64,000 nt of DNA from the NCBI GenBank assembly GCA_910589545.1, contig CAJUSY010000006.1, positions 1-64,000 of the forward strand. The letters are read 5' to 3'. Shown in pieces: positions 46,266 through 54,065 of this stretch. Position numbers and translations under genes: made by a program. This DNA comes from Peptoniphilaceae bacterium. Lineage in GTDB: Bacteria; Bacillota; Clostridia; Tissierellales; Peptoniphilaceae. Within the stretch, counting starts at the first letter, position 1. Each line of letters starts with the position of its first letter. The notes below the pieces were generated by a model. That model saw nothing but the letters and a program-made list of their open reading frames with translations. It had not been told where the DNA came from and did not search any database.

Positions 46266-46742
46266 ATGGGTTTTTTAGAAAATAAAAAAGTTATAATCAT
46301 TGGAGACCGTGACGGAATTCCTGGTCTTGCAATTGAAACATGTGTAAATACAGTAGAAAATACAGAAGTAATTTTCTCAAGTACTGAATGCTTTGTCTGA
46401 ACTAGTGCAGGAGCTATGGACTTAGAAAACCAAAAGAGAGTTAAAGACTTCGCTGAACAATACGGAGCTGAAAACGTAGTGGTTCTTCTAGGTGCCGCAG
46501 AAGCTGAAGCTGCAGGTCTTGCAGCTGAAACAGTTACAGCAGGTGACCCAACATTCGCAGGCCCATTAGCAGGCGTTGAACTTGGATTGTTAGTTTACCA
46601 TGTTGTTGAAGAAGAATGTAAAGAACAATTCGATGCTGACGTTTATGATGAACAAGTTGGTATGATGGAAATGGTTCTTGACGTTGATGAAATCGCTGAA
46701 GAAATGAACGATATCAGAAGCGATTATTGCAAATTTTTATAA
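46266..46742 (+). CDS. grdA: Glycine reductase selenoprotein A, copy 1 (in-frame UGA = Sec45)
   Basis: 158 aa including selenocysteine. ATG 46266 after GAAAGGA. The TGA at 46398-46400 is codon 45 in the invariant C-F-V-U-T-S-A-G-A-M-D context; the C-terminal part alone would be a 108-aa open frame from an internal ATG, which is an artefact. GrdA carries the carboxymethyl-selenoether from GrdB to GrdC/D and is shared by all substrate-specific reductases. It is a separate transcript from the main grd operon, with its own leader and terminator. From the UGA on it is almost identical to copy 2 (see findings). Confidence 0.95.
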
Positions 46743-46796
46743 AATCTAACATTTCACTTAAAAGTGAATATTCTTCTTATTATTATTTAAAAGAAA

Positions 46797-46823
46797 AACA
46801 GCCTCTTTGTAGGCTGTTTTTTT
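46797..46823 (+). terminator. Terminator of grdA copy 1
   Basis: AACAGCCT-CTTTGT-AGGCTGTT and TTTTTT. Confidence 0.9.
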
Positions 46824-46903
46824 GTTTATTTTCAGGATTTATATTAAACTATATCGTTATATATTTATCCGATTAATAGTAAATTTTTATAAATAAAACC
46901 CAC

Positions 46904-46932
46904 GAAAAAAGTCAGCGAAATAAATCGCTGAC
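46904..46932 (-). terminator. Terminator of the YkvI-type gene
   Basis: GTCAGCGA/TCGCTGAC around AATAAA, then TTTTTTCG on the minus strand. Confidence 0.85.
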
Positions 46933-46938
46933 CTAATT

Positions 46939-48072
46939 TTAATCTTCAAATTCAATATTGTTTCTTTGAGCTGCTTCCATTCTTTGTTTTTTAGCTTTTC
47001 CTGTTGCGCTTCTAATAATCATCCATGCTAATAGAACCATTCCGATATATCCATTAACAACGTATACTATGTTTACTAAAGAGTCAAATTTCAAAGTTAA
47101 TCCAATAACTGCACCAACTACTCCTGCTATTAAAGTAAAAATTTTATATTTTTTAGTTCCTTCATCAAAGAATCTTCCTGTTACTGTCCACAACAATGGA
47201 ACTGATGTTGTAAATATACCTAACATTATAAATATTGAGAACACCGTCGCAAGAATTGGATTAATTTTTCCTGCTAATACTAAAACCGGAATTTGTGAGT
47301 TGTACAAATCAGGAATTGATAATATGATTGCTATACTCATAATAAATATCGCAACTGAAAATCCTGTAGACCCAACAAAAACTCCTGCTTCTGCATCTTT
47401 AAGGCTTTTTGTCTTATTACCGACTTCAGCTAAGAATGCAACTAACCATATCATATTAAATCCAACATAAGATCCCGCTGATAGAAAGAAGTTTTTACTA
47501 GCTACTTTAACTTTACCAGATTCAACTAGTTGACCCATCAAATCCAAACTACTTCCCAATTTATCCATATTCATAAAAATTGAGATAAGCCCTATTATAA
47601 TAGCCATAATAGCTATAACTGGACCAATTTTTCCAATAACATCGACAATTTTTCCCAATCCTAACATTACAACAAGAATTACAGCTGCCGCCATAATAGC
47701 TCCTCCGACATATTTTGGAGCATTGAAGTGTTGAACAGCTGTGGCTTGTGCACCAGCAATCATAACTGTGTAAGATAAGAAAATAAAGAATACTGCGTAA
47801 TAGTCTACGATTGTTCCAATTTTATTGCCACACATCAATTTGTAAATTTCATTTGGTTTATCAAACTTTGAATAATAACCATCATTTAAGAACGATAATC
47901 CTGCAAACGTAAACAGTCCAAAACAAATCATAATCCCAATTAATCCATATAATCTGTATGAAGAAAAGAATTGTAAAATTTCCTGGCCCGTTGCAAATCC
48001 GGAGCCGATAAGTAATGCAATAAATGCTCCAGCATAGGTGATTACCTGACCTATGTTATACTTTTGTTTCAT
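46939..48072 (-). CDS. YkvI-type membrane transporter (APC superfamily)
   Basis: 377 aa with about 10 helices. The first helix has the unwound ALLIGSGFATGQEILQFF motif typical of the APC fold and of YkvI proteins. Substrate unknown; an amino acid or related small molecule is likely. It is inverted between grdA copy 1 and selA, splitting the glycine reductase genes. A GGGGGTAAA site precedes the start. Codon usage looks ordinary. Confidence 0.8.
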   Translation of the reverse strand: MKQKYNIGQVITYAGAFIALLIGSGFATGQEILQFFSSYRLYGLIGIMICFGLFTFAGLSFLNDGYYSKFDKPNEIYKLMCGNKIGTIVDYYAVFFIFLSYTVMIAGAQATAVQHFNAPKYVGGAIMAAAVILVVMLGLGKIVDVIGKIGPVIAIMAIIIGLISIFMNMDKLGSSLDLMGQLVESGKVKVASKNFFLSAGSYVGFNMIWLVAFLAEVGNKTKSLKDAEAGVFVGSTGFSVAIFIMSIAIILSIPDLYNSQIPVLVLAGKINPILATVFSIFIMLGIFTTSVPLLWTVTGRFFDEGTKKYKIFTLIAGVVGAVIGLTLKFDSLVNIVYVVNGYIGMVLLAWMIIRSATGKAKKQRMEAAQRNNIEFED

Positions 48073-48284
48073 AATTTACCCCCTATCAGTTTTTTGATTG
48101 ATTAATGTTATTTAGTGTATCGTTTTCCAATATATGTAAAATTAAAAATATTTTTATTTACGAAATTTTTACATAAAAACAATAAGCATTAAAAAAACAA
48201 GGTTCATTTCCTTTTTAGTCATTATAACATATTAATTCTAACTTTGTAAATATTTTCCCACAATTTTTATAAAAATTTTGTCAA

Positions 48285-48321
48285 AAAAATCAAAAAACTC
48301 CGAATTACAAACCCGGAGTTT
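48285..48321 (-). terminator. Terminator of selA
   Basis: AAACTCCG/CGGAGTTT with TTTTTTGATTTTTTTG after it on the minus strand. Confidence 0.85.
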
Positions 48322-48333
48322 CCCTAATTTTCT

Positions 48334-49722
48334 CTATAGTGTATTAGTTTTTATCACATTTACAATTCTATCAAAATCTTTTTCGAAAACACATCTTAAA
48401 TCCATAAAGAAAGTATTATCATGAACCGTTCCTATAATATGTTCATCAGATAATCTAAGTCTTCTTTCAAATTCTGAAACCTTCATCTCTGGTTTTATGG
48501 CAATAGAATACGAATTTAACCTGTCAAGTGGATATGCCCCACCACCAACTTCACTTTGTGATTCTACTATTTCCATGTTTAATTTAACTTCTTGTTCAAT
48601 CATGCTCTTCAATTTTTCTGCTTTTCTTAAAATTTCTTCTCTTGGCATAGAAATCATCTTCAAAGTCGGAATATTTCCAATAGCTTTTTCATCGTCTAAG
48701 TACAATTTAAGCGTTTCTTCTAAAGCTCCTAAAGTGAACTTATCAACCCTGAAAGCTCTCAATAGTTGATTCTTTTTAATTTGGGATATTAATTCTTTCT
48801 TCCCTACTATGATACCCGCTTGAGGGCCACCTAAAATTTTATCTCCAGAGAATGAAACTAAATCAATTCCTTCATTAATACAGTCTTTTACTGTTCTTTC
48901 ATAACTTAATCCAAATTTAGACAAATCTATAAGTGAACCTGAACCCAAATCTTCTATTAAATGTATGCCTTTCTGATCACACAAATCTCTCAATTCATCT
49001 CCACTTACACTTTCGCTAAATCCTACTACAGAATAATTGGAAGTATGAACTTTCATTATAAGAGCAGTTTCTTCGTTAATATTGTCTTCATAATCGTATA
49101 AGTGCGTTTTGTTAGTGGAACCAACTTCTACTAATTTTGCACCAGATTTTTCCATAATTGAAGATATCCTAAAAGATCCCCCGACTTCAACAAGTTCTCC
49201 TCTACTTATAATAGCTTGTTTGTTTTGAGCTAAAGTATTTAAAGCAAGAAAAACAGCAGCCGCATTATTATTTACAACTACAGCATCCTCTGCTTTTGTG
49301 ATTCTTTTTAAAAGTTCTACAGCATGAACATATCTGGAGCCTCTTTTGCCTTCATCTAAGTCGTACTCTAAGTTAGAATAATTCCCTGCGATTTTACATA
49401 AGTTATCTACAACTTTTTCATTTAATAATGATCTGCCTAGATTAGTATGTAAAATAACTCCCGTTGCATTAATTACAGGTTTCAACGATGGAGAGAAATT
49501 TTTATCCATTAAATCAAAGGCTTTGTCTATTACATCTTTATTATAAAAATCAAATTCTTCTTTATTTAATATTCTATTTCTAAAAAATTCTATGGCTTCT
49601 CTTACAGAATCTTTGATTAAGCTTTCCGGATAATCATTATATGCATTCAAAATTTCTTCAGATTCAAGAATTTCTGAAACTTGAGGAAGTTTTTTAAACA
49701 TTTCTTGTAAATTAGTTCCCAT
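48334..49722 (-). CDS. selA: L-seryl-tRNA(Sec) selenium transferase
   Basis: 462 aa PLP enzyme that converts Ser-tRNA(Sec) to Sec-tRNA(Sec) with selenophosphate. N-terminal tRNA-binding helices, VINATGVILHTNLGRS, NNNAAAVFLAL and the PLP lysine K295 in FSGDKILGGPQAG. GGAGGA precedes ATG. It sits divergent from grdX within the glycine reductase region whose selenoproteins it supplies. selB, selD and selC do not appear in this window. Confidence 0.95.
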   Translation of the reverse strand: MGTNLQEMFKKLPQVSEILESEEILNAYNDYPESLIKDSVREAIEFFRNRILNKEEFDFYNKDVIDKAFDLMDKNFSPSLKPVINATGVILHTNLGRSLLNEKVVDNLCKIAGNYSNLEYDLDEGKRGSRYVHAVELLKRITKAEDAVVVNNNAAAVFLALNTLAQNKQAIISRGELVEVGGSFRISSIMEKSGAKLVEVGSTNKTHLYDYEDNINEETALIMKVHTSNYSVVGFSESVSGDELRDLCDQKGIHLIEDLGSGSLIDLSKFGLSYERTVKDCINEGIDLVSFSGDKILGGPQAGIIVGKKELISQIKKNQLLRAFRVDKFTLGALEETLKLYLDDEKAIGNIPTLKMISMPREEILRKAEKLKSMIEQEVKLNMEIVESQSEVGGGAYPLDRLNSYSIAIKPEMKVSEFERRLRLSDEHIIGTVHDNTFFMDLRCVFEKDFDRIVNVIKTNTL

Positions 49723-49764
49723 TTTTATTTGTCCTCCATTTTCTTCTATATAATATAACTGTAT

Positions 49765-49793
49765 TTGACATTAACTTATGAGTAAATTATAAT
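49765..49793 (+). promoter_or_regulatory. Perfect consensus promoter before grdX
   Basis: TTGACA, 17 bp, TATAAT, all exact. Transcription would start near 49800, about 255 bp before grdX. Confidence 0.85.
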
Positions 49794-49811
49794 ATAAGAG
49801 CAGAGAATTGT

Positions 49812-49876
49812 CTATCATATAGCGATTGGATGATTGTAATCGCTTTATTATTTAGAAAATAATTCTATTTTTTATT
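49812..49876 (+). ncRNA. Candidate structured small RNA or leader hairpin
   Basis: AGAATT at about 49814 pairs with AATTCT near 49861, enclosing AGCGATT-ggatgattgt-AATCGCT (49821-49844). ATTTTTTATTT follows, as in a Rho-independent terminator. It begins right after the consensus promoter start. Confidence 0.4.
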
Positions 49877-49898
49877 TAATAATCAATGTTTTGGTTTT

Positions 49899-49941
49899 AA
49901 CAAAATGAATTTTATACATTAAAGCATTTTGTTATTTTTTA
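49899..49941 (+). terminator. Terminator-like hairpin in the grd leader
   Basis: AACAAAATG (49899-49907) and CATTTTGTT (49925-49933) pair; ATTTTTTATG follows. It could end the short upstream transcript or attenuate the grd operon. Confidence 0.55.
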
Positions 49942-50054
49942 TGAGCGGTTATTATGATTTCCTATATATGATTACATTTGACCGATTTTGTTATATAATA
50001 ATATTGAGCTAGAAAGATAGCTTATAACGAATCAAAAGACAGGTAGGGTAAAAG

Positions 50055-50429
50055 ATGTTATTAATCACAAACAATGAATATTTTAAAGATGCTATCAAAA
50101 GAACTGATGTAAAGGTTGAATATATTGATATCGACTACATTGGCATTTTGAAAAAAGCACGCGATTTAATTCATCAAAATTATCGCCTAGTCACTCACCC
50201 ACTTTATGGATCAGTAAAACCAAACGAAACGGTTTTTAGGTCGGTTATTTTGGAAAAGGGTGACAAATTTGATACGGATTCTTTATTAATGATTGAGGAA
50301 TGTATCAACACTGCAACTAAGTTTATGAATATTTCTAAACCAAAGAGATGGCCAGCTGAAATCTTAGATGATTTTAGAGTTGTCGATTTCGATATTATTA
50401 GCCAAACTTTGGATAGAATATTAATATAA
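50055..50429 (+). CDS. grdX: GrdX family protein
   Basis: 124 aa, the usual length. Family features: MLLITNNEYF at the start and NYRLVTHPLYGSVKPNETVFRSVIL in the middle, ending in a D-F-R-V-V-D-x-D-I-I-like stretch. GrdX is an accessory protein found first in glycine reductase operons; its molecular role is unknown. AGGTAGGG precedes the ATG. It leads grdX-trxA-grdE-grdA-grdB-grdC-grdD. Confidence 0.88.
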   Translation: MLLITNNEYFKDAIKRTDVKVEYIDIDYIGILKKARDLIHQNYRLVTHPLYGSVKPNETVFRSVILEKGDKFDTDSLLMIEECINTATKFMNISKPKRWPAEILDDFRVVDFDIISQTLDRILI

Positions 50430-50450
50430 AAATTTTAGGAGGCATTTGAA

Positions 50451-50771
50451 ATGTTAGAATTAGACAAGAAAACTTTTGAACCAGAAGTATTAGAAGCTGA
50501 AGGATTAGTATTCGTAGACTTCTGGAGTGACGGATGTGAACCATGTAAGGCTCTTATGCCAGGCGTTCATGAATTAGCTGAAAAATACGGTGACAAAATT
50601 AAATTCTGTTCACTAAACATTACTTCAGCTAGAAGAGTTGCTATTAAACAACAAGTATTAGGATTACCAACTATGTTAATGTACAAAGATGGTCAAAAAA
50701 TTGATGAAATCAATAAAGATGACGCTAATTTGGAAAACATAGAAGCAATGATCCAAAAACACTACAACTAA
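50451..50771 (+). CDS. trxA: Thioredoxin of the glycine reductase system
   Basis: 106 aa. The active site is C29-E-P-C32 in WSDGCEPCKAL, not the usual WCGPC. This G-C-x-P-C form is typical of thioredoxins that serve glycine reductase in amino-acid-fermenting anaerobes. The cis-Pro lies in GLPTMLMY. It passes electrons from TrxB to GrdA/GrdB. TAGGAGG lies at the start. It follows grdX by 21 bp. Confidence 0.93.
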   Translation: MLELDKKTFEPEVLEAEGLVFVDFWSDGCEPCKALMPGVHELAEKYGDKIKFCSLNITSARRVAIKQQVLGLPTMLMYKDGQKIDEINKDDANLENIEAMIQKHYN

Positions 50772-50807
50772 TCTGAAGCTAGATTAAAGTAGAAGTAAAT
50801 TAGTTAA

Positions 50808-50840
50808 AAACTCATTAGGGGGCATTCCCCTATTGAGTTT
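50808..50840 (+). promoter_or_regulatory. Stem-loop between trxA and grdE
   Basis: AAACTCA-T-TAGGGG and CCCCTA-T-TGAGTTT pair with a single T-T mismatch. No U-tract follows, so it is probably an mRNA processing or stabilising element rather than a terminator. Confidence 0.55.
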
Positions 50841-50870
50841 AAAATAAAAAATATAATAGGAGGTTAAGAT

Positions 50871-52163
50871 ATGCGTCTTGAATTAGGTAAGATTTTTATT
50901 AAAGACATCATCTTTGATGAAGGTGAGTCAAGAATCGAAGACCACATTTTGTATCTTAATAAGAAAGAATTAGCAGATGTATCAGGTGTAGCTGATGACG
51001 AACACCTAGAATCAATTGATTTTGATATTGCTCATCCAGGTGAAAGCACTCGTATAACACCAGTTAAGGATGTTAACGAACCAAGAGTTAAAGTTGAAGG
51101 TGGAGAAATATTCCCAGGATTATTAAACAAAGTTGATCCTGTTGGTTCAGGAAAAACAATCGCTCTTAAAGACATCGCTGTTGTTACAACAGGTAAAATC
51201 GTAGGATTCCAAGAAGGTATCATCGACATGTCAGGTTTAGGTGCTGAATACACTCCATTCTCTAAGACAGTTAACTTAGTAGTAACTATCGAACCAGTTG
51301 AAGGTGTTAAACAACACAATCACGAAGCTGGAGTTAGAATGGCTGGTTTAAGAATCACTGATTTTATTGGTAGATTAGCAAAAGACTTAGAAGCAGATGA
51401 ATGGGAAACATTCGAAACTCTTCCAATCTTAGAACAAGTTAAACAATATCCAGAATTACCAAAAGTTGTATATGTTTACATGTTACAAACTCAAGGTTTA
51501 TTACACGACACTTATGTTTATGGCGTTGACGCTAAGAAAATTATTCCAACTTTCTTGTACCCAACTGAAATTATGGACGGAGCTATTTGTTCAGGTAACT
51601 GTGTAAGTGCTTGTGACAAAAACCCAACTTACGTTCACTTAAACAACGGTGTAATCAGAGAATTATACAAAGAACACGGTAAATCAATCAACTTCTTAGG
51701 AGTTGTAATTACTAACGAAAATGTATACTTGATGGATAAAGTTAGACACTCTGACATGACTGCAAAACTTTGTGAATTCTTAGGAGCTGAGGCTGCTATC
51801 GTATCACAAGAAGGTTTCGGTAACCCAGATACTGACTTAATCATGAACTGTAAGAAGATTGAAGGCAAAGGAATCAAAACTGTTATCATCACTGATGAAT
51901 ATGCAGGACGTGACGGTGCTTCTCAATCATTAGCTGACGCTGACCCAGCTGCAAACGCAGTAGTAACTGGTGGTAATGCTAACCAATTCATCACTTTACC
52001 AAAGATGGACAAAGTAATTGGTCACATCCAATTCGTTGACACTATCGCTGGTGGATCTGATGGAGCATTAAAAGATGACGGTACTATCGAAGTAGAAATC
52101 CAAGCAATCACAGGAGCTACTAACGAAACTGGATTCAACAGATTAACAGCAAAAACTTATTAA
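50871..52163 (+). CDS. grdE: Glycine reductase component B, proprotein subunit GrdE
   Basis: 430 aa. The proprotein is cleaved so that an internal Cys becomes a pyruvoyl cofactor that forms the Schiff base with glycine. The site is visible as SGNCVSACDK with N243-C244. Further family segments are HNHEAGVRMAGLRI, TQGLLHDTYVYGVD and QEGFGNPDTDLIMN. A strong GGAGG site and 99 bp after trxA, with an intervening hairpin. Normal length. The glycine-specific (grdE/B) set is present, with no sarcosine (grdF/G) or betaine (grdH/I) versions here. Confidence 0.95.
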   Translation: MRLELGKIFIKDIIFDEGESRIEDHILYLNKKELADVSGVADDEHLESIDFDIAHPGESTRITPVKDVNEPRVKVEGGEIFPGLLNKVDPVGSGKTIALKDIAVVTTGKIVGFQEGIIDMSGLGAEYTPFSKTVNLVVTIEPVEGVKQHNHEAGVRMAGLRITDFIGRLAKDLEADEWETFETLPILEQVKQYPELPKVVYVYMLQTQGLLHDTYVYGVDAKKIIPTFLYPTEIMDGAICSGNCVSACDKNPTYVHLNNGVIRELYKEHGKSINFLGVVITNENVYLMDKVRHSDMTAKLCEFLGAEAAIVSQEGFGNPDTDLIMNCKKIEGKGIKTVIITDEYAGRDGASQSLADADPAANAVVTGGNANQFITLPKMDKVIGHIQFVDTIAGGSDGALKDDGTIEVEIQAITGATNETGFNRLTAKTY

Positions 52164-52220
52164 TTAATAAAAAGATTTATTCAAAATATAAACAAAATAT
52201 AAACTTAAGAAAGGATAGTT

Positions 52221-52697
52221 ATGGGATTTTTAGAAAATAAAAAAGTTATCATAATTGGAGACCGTGACGGAATTCCAGGTCTTGCAATTGAAACATGTGT
52301 AAACACAGTTCCTAACACAGAAGTAATTTTCTCATCTACAGAATGTTTCGTCTGAACTAGTGCAGGAGCTATGGACTTAGAAAACCAAAAGAGAGTTAAA
52401 GACTTCGCTGAACAATACGGAGCTGAAAACGTAGTGGTTCTTCTAGGTGCCGCAGAAGCTGAAGCTGCAGGTCTTGCAGCTGAAACAGTAACAGCAGGTG
52501 ACCCAACATTCGCAGGCCCATTAGCAGGCGTTGAACTTGGATTGTTAGTTTACCATGTTGTAGAAGAAGAATGTAAAGAACAATTCGATGCTGACGTTTA
52601 TGATGAACAAGTTGGTATGATGGAAATGGTTCTTGACGTTGATGAAATCGCTGAGGAAATGAACGATATCAGAAGCGATTATTGTAAATTTTTATAA
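52221..52697 (+). CDS. grdA: Glycine reductase selenoprotein A, copy 2 (in-frame UGA = Sec45)
   Basis: 158 aa including Sec. ATG 52221 after GAAAGGA; TGA at 52353-52355 is codon 45 in C-F-V-U-T-S-A-G. Differs from copy 1 by one residue (E31 to P31), all before the UGA. It lies between grdE and grdB, the canonical place. The sequence after UGA (CTAGT..ACT-T-AG with a bulge) can form an imperfect hairpin of the kind bacterial SECIS elements need. It probably supplies most GrdA, with copy 1 separately regulated. Confidence 0.95.
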
Positions 52698-52715
52698 AGA
52701 AAGGAAGTAAGCTTA

Positions 52716-54026
52716 ATGGATAAAATTAAAGTTGTTCATTATATAAACCAATTCTTCGCTGGTATTGGTGGAGAAGAAAAAGCTGATACAAAACCATTTA
52801 TAGCAGAAGAATTACCTCCTATCTCAGCTCAATTAGATAGTAAATTGGGAGATGAGTTTGAAGTAGTTAGAACTGTAGTATGTGGTGACTCATATTTCGG
52901 TGAAAATATGGAAGCTGCTCAAAAAGAAGTATTGGATATGATTAAAGAAGCTAATCCAGACTTCGTAGTAACTGGTCCTGCATTTAACGCTGGTAGATAC
53001 GGTGTTGCTGCTGGTACTGTTGCAAAAGCAGTTAAAGAAGAATTAAATATCCCTGTATTAACAGGTATGTATCCTGAAAACCCAGGTGCAGATATGTACA
53101 AAAAGGACGTTTATATCGTAGAAACTAAGAATAGTGCCGCTGGTATGAGAGACGCTATGAAGAAAATCGGTAAATTAGGTCCTAAGGTTGCTAAGGGAGA
53201 AGAAATCGGTGCTCCTAAAGAAGAAGGATATATTGAAAGAGGAGTTCGTGTTAACTTCTTTGCAGACAAAATCGGTTCTCAAAGAGCTGTTGAAATGCTT
53301 ATTAAGAAAATTAATGGCGAAGAATTCGAAACAGAATATCCAATGCCTGCATTCGACAGAGTTGAACCTGGTAAAGCTATCAAAGATTTATCAAAAGCAA
53401 GAATCGCTCTTGTAACTTCTGGTGGTACTGTTCCAAAAGGAAACCCAGATCACATCGAATCTTCATCAGCAACTAAATACGGTTCTTATGATTTCTCTGG
53501 AATTGATGATTTAACAGCTGAAAACTCTGAAACAGCTCACGGTGGATACGACCCAGTATACGCTAACGAAGATGGAGATAGAGTTACTCCTATCGATGTT
53601 ATGAGAGAATTCGAAAAAGAAGGCGTTATTGGTTCATTACACGAAACTTACTATTCAACAGTAGGTAACGGTACAGCCGTAGCTAACGCTGATGCTTTCG
53701 GTACAGAAATTGGTGAAAAATTATTAGCTGACAACGTAGACGCAGTTGTTCTTACTAGTACCTGAGGTACTTGTACACGTTGCGGTGCAACGATGGTAAA
53801 AGCAATTGAACGTACAGGACTTCCTGTTGTTCATATTTGTACAGTTACTCCTATTTCATTAACAGTAGGTGCTAACAGAATTGTTCCAGCTATTGCTATT
53901 CCTCACCCATTAGGAAACCCAGCATTAACTAAAGAAGAAGAATATAGTCTTCGTAAAAAGATTGTTATGAAAGCATTAAACGCTTTAACTACAGAGGTAG
54001 AAGATCAAACAGTTTTTGAAGACTAA
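52716..54026 (+). CDS. grdB: Glycine reductase selenoprotein B, GrdB (in-frame UGA = Sec350)
   Basis: 436 aa including selenocysteine. The TGA at 53763-53765 is codon 350 in S-T-U-G-T-C-T-R-C-G-A, the U-x-x-C-x-x-C motif of substrate-specific GrdB. Without recoding the gene would appear as two open frames (to 53765, and from 53793). It activates glycine bound at the GrdE pyruvoyl group and transfers the carboxymethyl group to GrdA Sec. AAAGGAAG precedes ATG. A SECIS-like hairpin follows the UGA. Confidence 0.95.
53757..53792 (+). promoter_or_regulatory. bSECIS element of grdB
   Basis: The stem CGTTGC-GGT-GCAACG (53778-53792) begins 13 nt after the UGA, with G in the first loop positions, as bacterial SelB-binding SECIS elements require. 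A second stem AGTACC-TGA-GGTACT (53757-53771) presents the UGA itself as the loop. Confidence 0.75.
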
Positions 54027-54065
54027 TTCAAATATAAATAAATAATAAAGGAGAATAGTTAACAG

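Larger units (their letters stand above)
49723..50054. other. selA-grdX intergenic region
   Basis: 332 bp. Holds a perfect sigma-A promoter (49765-49793) on the plus strand, a compact hairpin (49812-49866), a second terminator-like hairpin (49899-49940), and a second -10 (TATAAT at 49994-49999) nearer grdX. No coding frame. See findings. Confidence 0.7.

Noticed and set aside
46416..46742. Apparent 108-aa gene starting at an internal ATG, and its twin at 52371-52697
   Set aside because: Both are the C-terminal parts of grdA; reading the in-frame TGA as selenocysteine restores the full conserved 158-aa protein with a proper ribosome site.
53793..54026. Apparent 77-aa separate gene after a 349-aa frame
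   Set aside because: This is the C-terminus of grdB after the Sec codon (U-x-x-C-x-x-C); a SECIS-like hairpin follows the TGA.
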